A stretch of 64,000 bases of DNA from an uncultured Microbacterium sp. (GCF_937927635.1 NZ_CALBRW010000017.1:124001-188000), one strand, 5' to 3'. Shown: positions 53,963-63,808, counted from the stretch's first letter. Numbers and translations: made by a program. Notes: generated from the sequence alone by a model not told the origin.

Positions 53963-55291
53963 GTGACAGCCGCTCCCCTCCCCCGTCTGAGTCCGGGCTG
54001 GCGCGCCTGGCTGATCTGGACCGTCGCCGTCGCCGCATACGTCCTCGCGATCGTCAACCGCAGCTCCCTGAGTGCGGTCGGCGTCGACACCGCAGAGCGG
54101 TTCCATGCGGATGCCGCGACGCTGTCGCTGTTCGCCGTGGTGCAACTGGCCGTGTACGGAGGGATGCAGATCCCGATCGGCATCCTGCTCGACAAGTACG
54201 GCTCCCGTCCGATCATGGTGATCGGGATGCTGCTGATGAGCGTCGGCCAGTTCGTCATGGCCATCTCCCCCTCGATCGGCGTCGCCATCATCGCACGCGT
54301 CCTTCTCGGCGCCGGCGACGCCGCGATCTTCCCGGCCGTGATCCGGCTCATCGCCACCTGGTTCCCCGCGCAGCGGGCGCCCATCATGGTGCAGATGACC
54401 GGCATCGCGGGGCAGTGCGGGCAGCTCGTCGCACTTCTCCCCCTCGCAGCTCTCCTGCACTCCACCACCTGGACCATCACGTTCGGCAGCGTCGCCGGCC
54501 TGGGCGTGCTGTTCGCGGTGCTGCTGTGGGCCATCGTGCGCAACCGCCCCGCGCACCGCGACGAGGACGTGTCCGTCAACACCGAGACCGGTGTCATCCG
54601 CGTGGTCACCTCCGCCATCGACACCGGCGTCGGCATCCGCGCAGCCTGGGCGCACCCGGGCACGCGACTGGCCTTCTGGACGCACTTCACCACACCGTTC
54701 GCCGGCACAGCGTTCCTGCTGCTGTGGGGCATGCCGTATCTCACCGAGGGCGAGGGCCTGTCGAAGGCCGCGGCGGCGGGGCTGCTCTCGCTGAACGTCA
54801 TCGTCGCGATGGTGCTGGGGCCCATCCTGGGCGAGCTGTCCCGGCGCGTCCCCACCCGCCGTTCACTGGCACTCGTGCTGCCGAGCATCGGCGTGCAGGT
54901 CGTCGCCTGGATCGCCGTCGCCGTCTGGCCGGGTCCCGCGCCGGTGTGGCTGCTGGCCGTGCTGGTGGTGTGCCTGGGTGCGGGAGGCCCGGCATCCATG
55001 ATCGCGTTCGATCACGCGCGCACCCACAATCCGGTGCACCGCCTCAGCACCGCCACCGGCGTGACCAACTCGGGCGGGTTCCTTGCGGCACTCACCGCGA
55101 TCTTCCTCATCGGACTCACCCTCGACCTGCAGGGCGCCGGCACGCCGGCCACCTACGCGCTGGAGCCGTTCCGCTGGGCGTTCATCACCCAGCTCCCGCT
55201 GTGGATCCTGGGCATCACGATGATCGTGGTCGAGCGCAAGCACACCCGCATCCGCATGGGACTCGACCCGGAGCGCAACAGCCGCAGCTGA
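53963..55291 (+). CDS. MFS transporter
   Basis: 442 aa from GTG 53963, 12 helices. LLDKYGSRPIMVIG is the loop 2-3 motif A, and GAGDAAIFPAVIRLIATWFP resembles the nitrate/organic-anion side of the superfamily. Substrate unknown. It starts 9 nt after the broken acetyltransferase and is convergent to the YczE-like gene. Confidence 0.9.
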   Translation: MTAAPLPRLSPGWRAWLIWTVAVAAYVLAIVNRSSLSAVGVDTAERFHADAATLSLFAVVQLAVYGGMQIPIGILLDKYGSRPIMVIGMLLMSVGQFVMAISPSIGVAIIARVLLGAGDAAIFPAVIRLIATWFPAQRAPIMVQMTGIAGQCGQLVALLPLAALLHSTTWTITFGSVAGLGVLFAVLLWAIVRNRPAHRDEDVSVNTETGVIRVVTSAIDTGVGIRAAWAHPGTRLAFWTHFTTPFAGTAFLLLWGMPYLTEGEGLSKAAAAGLLSLNVIVAMVLGPILGELSRRVPTRRSLALVLPSIGVQVVAWIAVAVWPGPAPVWLLAVLVVCLGAGGPASMIAFDHARTHNPVHRLSTATGVTNSGGFLAALTAIFLIGLTLDLQGAGTPATYALEPFRWAFITQLPLWILGITMIVVERKHTRIRMGLDPERNSRS

Positions 55292-55297
55292 ACCTGC

Positions 55298-55942
55298 TCA
55301 CCCCTCCACGGCGTCGGTGCGCGGCTGGAGCGGCTTCTCCCCCTGCGGCACCACGTCGAAGATGCGCATGAAGTACTGGCACAGCGGTCCCACCAGCAGC
55401 GCGAAGGCGACGGTCCCGATGCCCACGTTGCCGCCCAGCAGCCAGCCGATCGCGACCACGGTCACCTCCAGCGCCGTGCGGACCACCCAGATGGGGCGTC
55501 CTGTCACCCGGTGCAGTCCGGTCATCAGACCATCGCGCGGACCGGGCCCGAAGCGCGCGCCGATGTACAGCCCCGTCGCCGCGCCGACGGCGGTGAGCCC
55601 GAGAGCGAAGTAGATCACGCGGATCCACAGCACGTCGGTGACCGGGATGATCAGGAACCCGACGTCGGCAGAGGGCCCGACCAGCAGCGCATTGAGGATC
55701 GTGCCGATGCCCATCCGCTGCCGCAGCGGGATCCACATCAGCAGCACGATGCCACTGACGATGACCGTGATCGTGCCGAAGGTGAGCGGGATGTGCGTGG
55801 CCAGTCCCTGCGAGAGGACGTCCCACGGGGCGGCGCCGATGATCCCGCGGATCATCAGCGCGATGCCGAGGCCGTACAGGAACAGGCCGATCATCAGCTG
55901 CGGGATGCGACGCCACAGCCGCCTGCCCGACAGGTCCCTCAC
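55298..55942 (-). CDS. YczE/YitT-like membrane protein
   Basis: 214 aa from GTG 55942, 4-nt overlap with the SGNH hydrolase stop. Five helices; GIIGAAPWDVLSQGLA and ARFGPGPRDGLMTGL are the family motifs. YczE proteins are uncharacterised; in Bacillus a member affects antibiotic export. Coupling to the hydrolase gene suggests a shared process. Confidence 0.85.
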   Translation of the reverse strand: MRDLSGRRLWRRIPQLMIGLFLYGLGIALMIRGIIGAAPWDVLSQGLATHIPLTFGTITVIVSGIVLLMWIPLRQRMGIGTILNALLVGPSADVGFLIIPVTDVLWIRVIYFALGLTAVGAATGLYIGARFGPGPRDGLMTGLHRVTGRPIWVVRTALEVTVVAIGWLLGGNVGIGTVAFALLVGPLCQYFMRIFDVVPQGEKPLQPRTDAVEG

Positions 55943-56697
55943 CGCGGGTCCCGCTGCGACCAGGTGCCGAACTTGGCGGTGCGGCCATCTCCCGACGACG
56001 TGCCGGTGAGGCGTCGCTTGATCCAGGGGCCGACGAACTGCCGGTAGTAGGCGTAGCCGCTGGGCCCCATCGGCGGCGTCCGCAGCGGTTCCCACCATTC
56101 CTGCGGAGGCATATATCCCAGTGCGTCCAGCACGCGGGCCGCCACGCGGTGATGGCCGTGCGCGTTCATGTGCAGCCGGTCCTCGGACCAGTACGGGGCG
56201 CGCGACAGCTCGGTGTCGGGCCAGTTCAGGGCGCGCAGCACGTCGGGGCGGTCCTCGATGCGCCGCATCACGGCGGCGGAGAGCTCGTCGCCGCGGCGCT
56301 GCACCATCCGTCCCATCGGCAGGCGGCCGCTGGGGTTCGCGCCGGAGAGCACGATCAGTGTCACGCCTTCCTCATCACAGCGTCGAAGGACGCGGGTGAA
56401 CGAGTCGGCGATGTGCTCGATGTCGGCGTTCGGGCGCAGCATGTCGTTGCCGCCGGCGTTGAACGACAGATGCGTGGGTTTCAGTGCGAGCGCGGGCTCC
56501 AGCTGCTGCTCGACGATGGGCCAGGCCAGCTTGCCGCGGATCGCGAGATTCGCATACTGGATGCTGTCGCCCGAGGCATCCGCCCAGCCCTGCGCGGCGA
56601 TGTCGGCCCAGCCTCGGACGCTGCCGTCCGGCAGCTCGTCGCCCACGCCCTCGGTGAACGAGTCACCGATCGCCACGAAACGCACTTCTGCCATCAC
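55939..56697 (-). CDS. SGNH/GDSL hydrolase, paralogue of 23723-24553
   Basis: 252 aa. AIGDSFTEGVGD (nucleophile S13), NAGGND and DRLHMNAHGHHRVAARVLDA hold the catalytic residues. The whole layout, including LAIRGKL and a C-terminal WIKRRL tail, matches the hydrolase at 23.7 kb, so the two arose by duplication. No signal peptide. Confidence 0.9.
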   Translation of the reverse strand: MMAEVRFVAIGDSFTEGVGDELPDGSVRGWADIAAQGWADASGDSIQYANLAIRGKLAWPIVEQQLEPALALKPTHLSFNAGGNDMLRPNADIEHIADSFTRVLRRCDEEGVTLIVLSGANPSGRLPMGRMVQRRGDELSAAVMRRIEDRPDVLRALNWPDTELSRAPYWSEDRLHMNAHGHHRVAARVLDALGYMPPQEWWEPLRTPPMGPSGYAYYRQFVGPWIKRRLTGTSSGDGRTAKFGTWSQRDPR

Positions 56698-56734
56698 ACC
56701 AGCCTAGAACCCAGCGGATGCCGCAGGCGCCGCG

Positions 56735-58084
56735 TCACCGGTCGTCCAGAGCGGCCCCGCGGCGGTCCACCAAGCCCCACGCGGCCGCCGTGGCGATGGC
56801 GAAGAACACCGAGAACACGACGAAGGCCAGCAGCGCGCCGCCCTTCGCGAGCATCACCGGGACGAGCAGAGGTGCGATGATCGAGGCGATGCGCCCGATC
56901 CCGGCTGCCCATCCCGCGCCGGTTCCGCGGAGCGAGGTCGGGTAGATCTCCGGCGTGACGGCGTACAGCGCGCCCCAGGCGCCGAGGTTGAAGAACGACA
57001 GCGCCATGCCTGCGCCGATCACCATGGCCTGCGAGTCCGCCAAGCCGAAGACGATCGCCGAGATCGCCGACCCTGCCAGGAACACCGACAGGGTGACCCT
57101 CCTCCCCCACACCTCGATGAGCCACGCCGCCGCCGCGTAGCCCGGCAACTGCGCGAGCGTGATCAGCAGAGTGAACCCGAACGAGCGAATCAGGTCGTAC
57201 CCGGCCGCGACGAGGATCGACGGGATCCAGATGAACGCACCGTAATAGGCGAAGTTCACGCAGAACCACACCGTCCACACGCTCAGCGTGCGCAGGCGGA
57301 ACTCCGGCGCCCACAGCATCCCGATCCGCCCGCGACCGACGACGAGTGCCACCTGCGCGGGGTCCTTGCGGATGGCCGACGTGCGCTGCAGCGCGGCATC
57401 CGTCTCCAGCTTCGAGACGATCCGGTCGGCCTCTCCGGCGCGACCGCGCGAAGCCAGCCAGCGCGGCGACTCCGGCAGGCCCCAGCGGATGAACAGGGCG
57501 TAGGCAGCGGGGATCGCACCCAGTGCGAACGCCCACCGCCACCCGTTCTCGGACGCGGGGATCACGAAGTAGCCGATCAGGGCGGATGCCGTCCAGCCGA
57601 CAGCCCAGAACGCCTCGAGGATCACGATCAGGCGTCCGCGGATCCTGGCGGGCGCGAATTCGCTGACATAGGTCGACGCGACCGGCAGCTCGGCGCCGAG
57701 TCCGAGCCCGACGAAGAAGCGCAGCACCAGCAGCAGCGCCACGCCGCCGACGAGCGCGCTGGCGCCGGTGGCGACGCCGTAGATCAGCAGCGTGATGGCG
57801 AACACGTACCTGCGGCCCAGTCGGTCCGCCAGCAGCCCTCCCACGCTCGCGCCGACGGCCATGCCGATGAACCCCACCGACGCGATCCAGCCGGCAGTTG
57901 CAGGGCTGAGCGACCACTGGTCGGCCAGCACCGCGATGATGAAGGAGATCAGGCCGACGTCCATCGCGTCCAGCGCCCAGCCCACGCCCGATCCGGTCAG
58001 CACGCGCAGGTGCGAGCGGGTGAACGGGAGCGCATCCAGGCGCGCGGACAGGGAGGAGCGGGTCGTCGATGAGGGTTCGGGCAT
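56735..58084 (-). CDS. MFS transporter (sugar porter/metabolite:H+ type)
   Basis: 449 aa, 12 helices. GWALDAMDVGLISFI in helix 1, GLLADRLGRRYVFA (motif A), ELPVASTYVSEFAPARIRGR and PESPRWLASRGRAGEADRI resemble the metabolite:H+ symporters. Substrate unknown. It is monocistronic, next to the SGNH-YczE pair. Confidence 0.9.
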   Translation of the reverse strand: MPEPSSTTRSSLSARLDALPFTRSHLRVLTGSGVGWALDAMDVGLISFIIAVLADQWSLSPATAGWIASVGFIGMAVGASVGGLLADRLGRRYVFAITLLIYGVATGASALVGGVALLLVLRFFVGLGLGAELPVASTYVSEFAPARIRGRLIVILEAFWAVGWTASALIGYFVIPASENGWRWAFALGAIPAAYALFIRWGLPESPRWLASRGRAGEADRIVSKLETDAALQRTSAIRKDPAQVALVVGRGRIGMLWAPEFRLRTLSVWTVWFCVNFAYYGAFIWIPSILVAAGYDLIRSFGFTLLITLAQLPGYAAAAWLIEVWGRRVTLSVFLAGSAISAIVFGLADSQAMVIGAGMALSFFNLGAWGALYAVTPEIYPTSLRGTGAGWAAGIGRIASIIAPLLVPVMLAKGGALLAFVVFSVFFAIATAAAWGLVDRRGAALDDR

Positions 58085-58151
58085 GCTCTCATCGTAGGGG
58101 GTGTGGTCATCATGACCACACCATTGCGCCGCTGAGAGTCGTGCGCCGCGA

Positions 58152-59825
58152 TCAGCCGAGGAACACCGAGCGCAGGGTGTCCAGACCCACGCCGCCCAGG
58201 TCGAGGGCGCGCTTGTGGAAGTCCTTGAACGAGAACGCCTCGCCCTGCTGCTCGCGCACGGCGTCGCGCACCTGCTCCCAGATGCGCTGTCCGACCTTGT
58301 ACGAGGGCGCCTGACCCGGCCATCCCAGGTAGCGGTTCACCTCGAACTGGCGGAACTCGTCGGGCATGTTCACGTTGCGGCGCATCATGTCCAACGCGTA
58401 GTCGTGGTCCCAGACGCCGTCGCCGTCCAGACGCGGCTTGCCCAGGTGCACGCCGATGTCCAGCACCACGCGCAGCGCGCGCATGCGCTGGCCGTCCAGC
58501 ATCCCGAGCCGATCGGCCGGGTCGTCCAGGTAGCCCAACTGCTCCATGAGGCGTTCGGCGTACAGCGCCCATCCCTCGGCGTGGCCCGAGGTCCCCGCCA
58601 GCACGCGCCGCCAGGTGTTCAGCTCGGCGCGGTTGTAGGTGGCCTGCGCGATCTGCAGATGGTGGCCGGGAACGCCCTCGTGGTAGACCGTGGTCAGCTC
58701 GCGCCAGGTGTCGAACTCGGTCACGCCCTCGGGCACGGACCACCACATGCGTCCAGGGCGGGAGAAGTCGTCGGTGGGGCCGGTGTAGTAGATCCCGCCC
58801 TCCTGCGTGGGGGCGATCATGCACTCCAGTTCGCGGATCTGCTCCGGGATGTCGAAGTGGCTGGCGCCCAGGTCGGCGATGGCCTTGTCGCTGGTCTCCT
58901 GCATCCAGCGCTGCAGTGCCTCGGTGCCGTGCAGCTTGCGCGACGTGTCGGCCTCGAGATGTGCGACGGCTTCCTCGACGCTCGCGCCGGGGAGGATCTC
59001 ATTCGCGATCGACTCCTGCTCCGCGATCATGCGGGCCAGCTCCTCACGGCCCCACTCGTATGTCTCGTCAAGATCGATCGTGGCGCCCAGGAAGCGTCGT
59101 GAGTTCAGCGCGTACAGCTCGCGGCCCACAGCATCCTGCTCGGATGCGGCAGGCGCCAGCTCACCGGTGAGGAAATCGCGCAGCTCGTCGTACGCCACCC
59201 GCGCCGCGCCGGAGCGGTCGGCGAGCTCCTTCGCGAGGGATGCCGGCAGCTGGCCCTCCTCGGGAGCGGCGTCGGCGACGAACGAGGCGAAGAAGCCGTC
59301 GTCGGCGGTGTAGCGGGCGATCTGCGTGGCGACCTCGGTGACCTGGCGCCGGGCGGGCACGACGCCCTGGCGGATGCCCTCGCGCAGTGTCTGCGTGTAG
59401 CCCTTCAGCGCCGCGGGGATCGCCGACAACCGCTCGGCGACGACGCTCCAGTCGTCGACGCTCGCGGTCGGCATGAGGTCGAACGCCTGGCGGAAGTCCT
59501 GCGGTGCGGAGGCGATGACATTGAGCTCGCGCAGGTGCCAGTTCGCCTCATGCAACTCGATCTGCAGCCGCAGCTCGGCCGACAGGTCGGTCTTGGTCAC
59601 GCGGTCGATCTCGTCCGCCGGCTCCAGCGCGTCCAGCTCTGCGAGGGCCGCACGGGCGGCGTCGACCGAGCGCTCCTGACCCTCCAGGCTGAGATCGTCG
59701 AGCCTTCCGTTCGCCTCGTTGCGGCCGATGTAGGTCGCCAGCGTCGGAGACAGATCGACGAGGGTGTCCACCCAGCGCTCGGCGACCTGGTCGATCGCGG
59801 AGGGGGTGCGGCGTTCAGCAGTCAT
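58152..59825 (-). CDS. DUF885 family protein (putative metalloprotein)
   Basis: 557 aa from ATG 59825. The C-terminal half carries TTVYHEGVPGHHLQ (a variant HExxxH zinc motif) and GHAEGWALYAERLMEQLG (third ligand Glu), the DUF885 signature. No signal peptide, unlike many secreted members. Peptidase or amidohydrolase activity is proposed for the family but little tested. Confidence 0.9.
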   Translation of the reverse strand: MTAERRTPSAIDQVAERWVDTLVDLSPTLATYIGRNEANGRLDDLSLEGQERSVDAARAALAELDALEPADEIDRVTKTDLSAELRLQIELHEANWHLRELNVIASAPQDFRQAFDLMPTASVDDWSVVAERLSAIPAALKGYTQTLREGIRQGVVPARRQVTEVATQIARYTADDGFFASFVADAAPEEGQLPASLAKELADRSGAARVAYDELRDFLTGELAPAASEQDAVGRELYALNSRRFLGATIDLDETYEWGREELARMIAEQESIANEILPGASVEEAVAHLEADTSRKLHGTEALQRWMQETSDKAIADLGASHFDIPEQIRELECMIAPTQEGGIYYTGPTDDFSRPGRMWWSVPEGVTEFDTWRELTTVYHEGVPGHHLQIAQATYNRAELNTWRRVLAGTSGHAEGWALYAERLMEQLGYLDDPADRLGMLDGQRMRALRVVLDIGVHLGKPRLDGDGVWDHDYALDMMRRNVNMPDEFRQFEVNRYLGWPGQAPSYKVGQRIWEQVRDAVREQQGEAFSFKDFHKRALDLGGVGLDTLRSVFLG

Positions 59826-59884
59826 GGACTCGAGCCTAGCGCCGCGCCCTTCGACGAGCCCAGAGACCCAGGCAGAGGATCGGC

Positions 59885-62524
59885 TCAGTGCGCCGCCTCG
59901 TTCCAATCGCGCCCGCGGCCGACCTGCACGTCCAGCGGCACCGTGAGATCCGCCGCACCGGACATCCGATCGCGGACGATGCGCTCGGTGGCATCCCACT
60001 CCCCCGGCGCGATCTCGACGACCAGCTCGTCGTGGATCTGCAGCAGCACGCGTGATCGGAGACCCGCCTCGCGCAGGTCGGAGTGGATGCGGAACAGAGC
60101 GATCTTCATGATGTCTGCGGCGCTGCCCTGTATGGGGGCGTTCAGCGCCGCACGCTCGGCGTTCTCCCGCAGCACGCGGTTGGGGCTGGTGAGGTCGGGG
60201 AACGGACGGCGGCGGCCGAAGATGGTCTCGGTGTAGCCGTCCTCCTTGGCCTGCAGCACCGAGGCGCGCAGGTAGTCGCGCACGGCACCGAAGCGGGCGA
60301 AGTACTCGACCATGAGCTGCTTGGCCTCGGACTGCTCGATGCGCAGCTGCTTGGACAGGCCGAACGCCGACAGTCCGTAGACCAGGCCGTACGACATCGC
60401 CTTGACCTTGGTGCGCATGTGAGCGGTGACCTCGGACGGCTCGACGCCGAACACGCGGGAACCCACGAAGCGGTGCAGGTCCTCACCGGTGTTGAACGCC
60501 TCGATCAGGCCCTCATCACCCGACAGGTGCGCCATGATGCGCATCTCGATCTGCGAGTAGTCGGCGGTCAGGAGGGTCTCGTACCCCTCGCCCACCTGGA
60601 ACGCGCTGCGGATGCGGCGGGACTCCTCGGTGCGCACGGGGATGTTCTGCAGGTTCGGGTCGGTGCTGGACAGGCGCCCCGTCTGGCTGCCGGTCTGCAC
60701 GTAGGTGGTGTGGATCCGCCCCTCCGCGCCGATCGCGACGTCCAGCGATTCGATGATCTGACGCAGCTTGGTGGCCTCGCGATGCTGCGAGAGCAGCTCG
60801 AGGAACGGATGCGGGTCCGCGGACTTCTCCTGCAGGTCGGCGAGGGATGCCGCGTCCGTGGAGTACCCGGTCTTGGTCTTGCGGGTCTTCGGCAGCTGCA
60901 GGTCCTCGAACAGCACCTCCTGGAGCTGCTTCGGCGAGCCCATGTTGAACTCGCGCCCGACGAGCTGGAACGAGGCGGCGGCGAGAGCATCGGCGCGCGC
61001 GAGCAGCTCGCCCGAGAAGCCGGTGAGCACCTCGTGCGAGACGGCCACGCCCGCCACCTCCATGTCGGCGAGGGCCGCCAGGGTCGGGAGCTCGATGTCG
61101 ACCAGCACCCCCGCCACCGGCTCGGGCATGGCGTCGCGGATGGCAGCGGCGGTGCGGAGGGTGAACCACGACTCCTGAGCGGGCGTGGCGCCGTCGTGCT
61201 CGGGGACCAGCTGTGTCGGGTCGGCCTCGGGGAGCTTCTCGTCGAGGTAGCGGGTCACCAGGTGCGCGAGCGTCTTGTCGGGGAAGCTCGGGCGGATCAG
61301 CCAGCCGGCCAGCAGCGTGTCATAGGCCAGGCCGCCCAGGCGGATGCCGGCGTGCAGCAGCGCCTTCACCTGCGGTTTGGCGTCGTTGAGCACCTTGGCA
61401 GCATCCGACTCCAGCCAGGGTCGCAGTGCCGCGGCCATCTCATCGTTCCAGTCGCCCTCCCGCAGCTCGGCGACGGTGGCGGCGCCCACGCGTGTGATCG
61501 CGTTTCCGTTGCGCACCAGCGTGAGACCGACCTCGCCGGCCTGCGCGGCCAGCCACGCGGCCAGTTCGGATGCGGCCGACTCGACGGCATCCGGCAGTGC
61601 GACGGCGGGCTCATCGTGCACGGGCTCGTCACCGGCGCCCACAGCGTCGAACACGCGCGGCAGGAGCGTGCGGAACTCCAGGCGCGCGAAGATGTCGCGC
61701 ACGGCCTGCGCATCGATGGGGGCGACGGCCAGGTCGGCGGGTCCGACGGGAAGCTCGACATCGGTGAGCAGGCGGTTCAGGCGCCGGTTGCGCCTGACAT
61801 CCTCGATGTGCTCGCGGAGGTTGCCGCCGACGACGCCCTTGATCTCGTCGGCGCGCTCCAGCAGCTCGTCGAGCGTGCCGAACTGGGTGAGCCACTTCAC
61901 GGCGGTCTTCTCGCCCACCTTCGGCACCCCGGGGAGGTTGTCACTGGTCTCGCCGACGAGCGCGGCGACGTCGGGGTACTGCGCGGGCTGCACGCCATAG
62001 CGCTCCTGCACCGCGGCGGGGTCGTAGCGCTTGAGCTGGGAGACGCCCTGCACCGAGGGGTACAGCAGCGTGACCTCGTCGTTGACCAGCTGGATCGAGT
62101 CGCGGTCGCCGGAGACGACCAGCACGTCGAACCCCTGCGCGGCGCCCTGAGACGACAGTGTCGCGAGGATGTCGTCGGCCTCGATGCCCTCCTTCGTGAG
62201 CACGGGGATCGACATGGCGGCCAGGCACTCCTGCAGCAGCGGGATCTGGCCGCGGAACTCCTGCGGGGTCTCCGACCGGGTGCCCTTGTACTCGGGGTAC
62301 TCATCGGTGCGGAACGAGTGCCGCGACGTGTCGAACGCGATGGCCATATGAGTGGGCTTCTCGGCCTTGATGAGATTGACCAGCATGGACAGGAAGCCGT
62401 AGATGGCGTTGGTGTGCTGATCGTCCCTGGTCGTGAAGTTCTCGACCGGAAGGGCGAAGAACGCCCGGTACGCGAGCGAGTGGCCGTCGACGACCATGAG
62501 GGTAGGCTTTGCGGAGTCCGTCAC
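59885..62524 (-). CDS. polA: DNA polymerase I
   Basis: 879 aa. 5'-3' exonuclease domain (about 1-300: VVDGHSLAYRAFFAL, then GDRDSIQLV), then a 3'-5' exonuclease-like fold that lacks the catalytic DxE (GLTLVRNG where DTET is expected), so proofreading is probably lost. The polymerase domain (about 480-879) has DYSQIEMRI and RRRPFPD, and ends QIHDELVVE. It processes Okazaki fragments and repair gaps. The next gene is divergent. Confidence 0.97.
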   Translation of the reverse strand: MTDSAKPTLMVVDGHSLAYRAFFALPVENFTTRDDQHTNAIYGFLSMLVNLIKAEKPTHMAIAFDTSRHSFRTDEYPEYKGTRSETPQEFRGQIPLLQECLAAMSIPVLTKEGIEADDILATLSSQGAAQGFDVLVVSGDRDSIQLVNDEVTLLYPSVQGVSQLKRYDPAAVQERYGVQPAQYPDVAALVGETSDNLPGVPKVGEKTAVKWLTQFGTLDELLERADEIKGVVGGNLREHIEDVRRNRRLNRLLTDVELPVGPADLAVAPIDAQAVRDIFARLEFRTLLPRVFDAVGAGDEPVHDEPAVALPDAVESAASELAAWLAAQAGEVGLTLVRNGNAITRVGAATVAELREGDWNDEMAAALRPWLESDAAKVLNDAKPQVKALLHAGIRLGGLAYDTLLAGWLIRPSFPDKTLAHLVTRYLDEKLPEADPTQLVPEHDGATPAQESWFTLRTAAAIRDAMPEPVAGVLVDIELPTLAALADMEVAGVAVSHEVLTGFSGELLARADALAAASFQLVGREFNMGSPKQLQEVLFEDLQLPKTRKTKTGYSTDAASLADLQEKSADPHPFLELLSQHREATKLRQIIESLDVAIGAEGRIHTTYVQTGSQTGRLSSTDPNLQNIPVRTEESRRIRSAFQVGEGYETLLTADYSQIEMRIMAHLSGDEGLIEAFNTGEDLHRFVGSRVFGVEPSEVTAHMRTKVKAMSYGLVYGLSAFGLSKQLRIEQSEAKQLMVEYFARFGAVRDYLRASVLQAKEDGYTETIFGRRRPFPDLTSPNRVLRENAERAALNAPIQGSAADIMKIALFRIHSDLREAGLRSRVLLQIHDELVVEIAPGEWDATERIVRDRMSGAADLTVPLDVQVGRGRDWNEAAH

Positions 62525-62569
62525 CCTGCCAGCCTAACGAGCACGACGGACACTCGCCGAGGAGGACGC

Positions 62570-63010
62570 ATGACGGACCAGGCCCAGAGCACGGACCAGG
62601 CTCAGATGACCAGCATGGAGTGGGCCACGCAGCGCGGAATGGGCGCGCTGGCCTCGAAGATGGGCATCGTCTTCACCGAGCTCTCGGTCGAGCGGTGCGT
62701 GGGCACCATGCCCGTCGAGGGCAACACCCAGCCGGTCGGGCTGCTGCACGGCGGCGCCTACGTGGTGCTGGGCGAGTCGCTGGGCTCCACCGCCGCGAGT
62801 CTGCACGCCGGTGCGGGGCGGCTGGCGGTGGGCGTGGACATCAACGCCACGCACACCCGTTCCGCCACCTCCGGCATCGTCACCGCGGTGTGCACGCCGA
62901 TCCACCTCGGCCGCACCATGACCGTGCACGAGATCGCCGTCAGCGACGATCAGGGGCGTCGCTGCTCGACGATCCGCATCACGAACCTCATCAAGACTCT
63001 TCCGGCCTGA
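62570..63010 (+). CDS. PaaI-family hotdog thioesterase
   Basis: 146 aa from ATG 62570, with GAGGAGG 5 nt upstream. LLHGGAYVVLGES, followed by DINATHTRSATSG, is the PaaI/YbgC signature. It hydrolyses a phenylacetyl-, salicyl- or 1,4-dihydroxynaphthoyl-CoA-type thioester. It is divergent from polA and convergent to pdtaR. Confidence 0.9.
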   Translation: MTDQAQSTDQAQMTSMEWATQRGMGALASKMGIVFTELSVERCVGTMPVEGNTQPVGLLHGGAYVVLGESLGSTAASLHAGAGRLAVGVDINATHTRSATSGIVTAVCTPIHLGRTMTVHEIAVSDDQGRRCSTIRITNLIKTLPA

Positions 63011-63015
63011 ACGGA

Positions 63016-63043
63016 GAAGGCCCTGCCGCGTGGCAGGGCCTTC
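63016..63043. terminator. bidirectional hairpin terminator
   Basis: GAAGGCCCTGCC-GCGT-GGCAGGGCCTTC: 12-bp perfect arms between the convergent thioesterase and PdtaR genes. Confidence 0.85.
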
Positions 63044-63061
63044 CAGGTCAGTGGATCGCGC

Positions 63062-63679
63062 TCACTTCTTGGGCGCGAGCTGCTCGATGATCGCCTTGGC
63101 GACATCCTGCATGGTCAGGCGGCGGTCCATCGACGCCTTCTGGATCCAGCGGAACGCCTCGGGCTCGGACAGGCCCATCTTCTCGTTCAGCAGCCCCTTG
63201 GCGCGGTCGACGAGCTTGCGGGTCTCGAAGCGCTCGACCATGTCGGCGACCTCGGCCTCCAGCGTGATGATCTGCTCGTGACGGGCCAGTGCGATCTCGA
63301 TCGCGGGCAGCAGGTCATTGGGCGTGAACGGCTTGACCACGTACGCCAGGGCGCCGGCCTCGCTGGCGCGCTCGACGAGCTCCTTCTGGCTGAACGCGGT
63401 CAGGAGCACCACGGGCGCGATGTTGGCCTTGTGCAGCTTCTCGGCGGCGCTGATGCCGTCCAGCTGGGGCATCTTCACGTCCATGACGACCAGGTCGGGG
63501 CGCAGTTCGGTGGCCAGCTGCACGGCGGTCTCGCCGTCGCCGGCCTCGCCGACGACATCGAAGCCGTTGTCGCGGAGGATCTCGACGATGTCGAGGCGGA
63601 TCAGCGACTCATCCTCGGCGACGACGACGCGTCGCGGAGCGGATGCCGTGGGCTGTTCAGGCTGTTCTACGTCAGTCAC
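63062..63679 (-). CDS. pdtaR: ANTAR-domain response regulator PdtaR
   Basis: 205 aa. Receiver domain (about 15-130) with phospho-acceptor D67 in VVMDVKMP, then a C-terminal ANTAR RNA-binding domain (RKLVDRAKGLLNEKMGLSEP, near 152-171). The M. tuberculosis relative Rv1626 controls transcripts by antitermination and is phosphorylated by PdtaS. The placement between polA and pyk is like that in mycobacteria. Confidence 0.95.
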   Translation of the reverse strand: MTDVEQPEQPTASAPRRVVVAEDESLIRLDIVEILRDNGFDVVGEAGDGETAVQLATELRPDLVVMDVKMPQLDGISAAEKLHKANIAPVVLLTAFSQKELVERASEAGALAYVVKPFTPNDLLPAIEIALARHEQIITLEAEVADMVERFETRKLVDRAKGLLNEKMGLSEPEAFRWIQKASMDRRLTMQDVAKAIIEQLAPKK

Positions 63680-63702
63680 GGGATAAATCCTATCTGTTCA
63701 CC

Positions 63703-63786
63703 TGGTGCCGGCGGCGGGACTCGAACCCGCACGTCTTTCGACAAAGCATTTTGAGTGCTCCGCGTCTGCCATTCCGCCACGCCGGC
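63703..63786 (-). tRNA. tRNA-Leu (CAA)
   Basis: Class II tRNA on the minus strand: acceptor GCCGGCG paired with CGCCGGC, anticodon loop CTCAAAA with anticodon CAA, long variable arm, T-loop GGTTCGAGTCC. Unlike the other tRNAs here, CCA is encoded (63703-63705). Confidence 0.95.
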
Positions 63787-63808
63787 CCGGATCGACTTTA
63801 GCGCACGC

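Noticed and set aside
60083..63010. 975-aa open frame antisense to polA
   Set aside because: Mirrors DNA polymerase I codon by codon and contains no motif; only its 3' part (62570-63010) is a real gene, the PaaI thioesterase.
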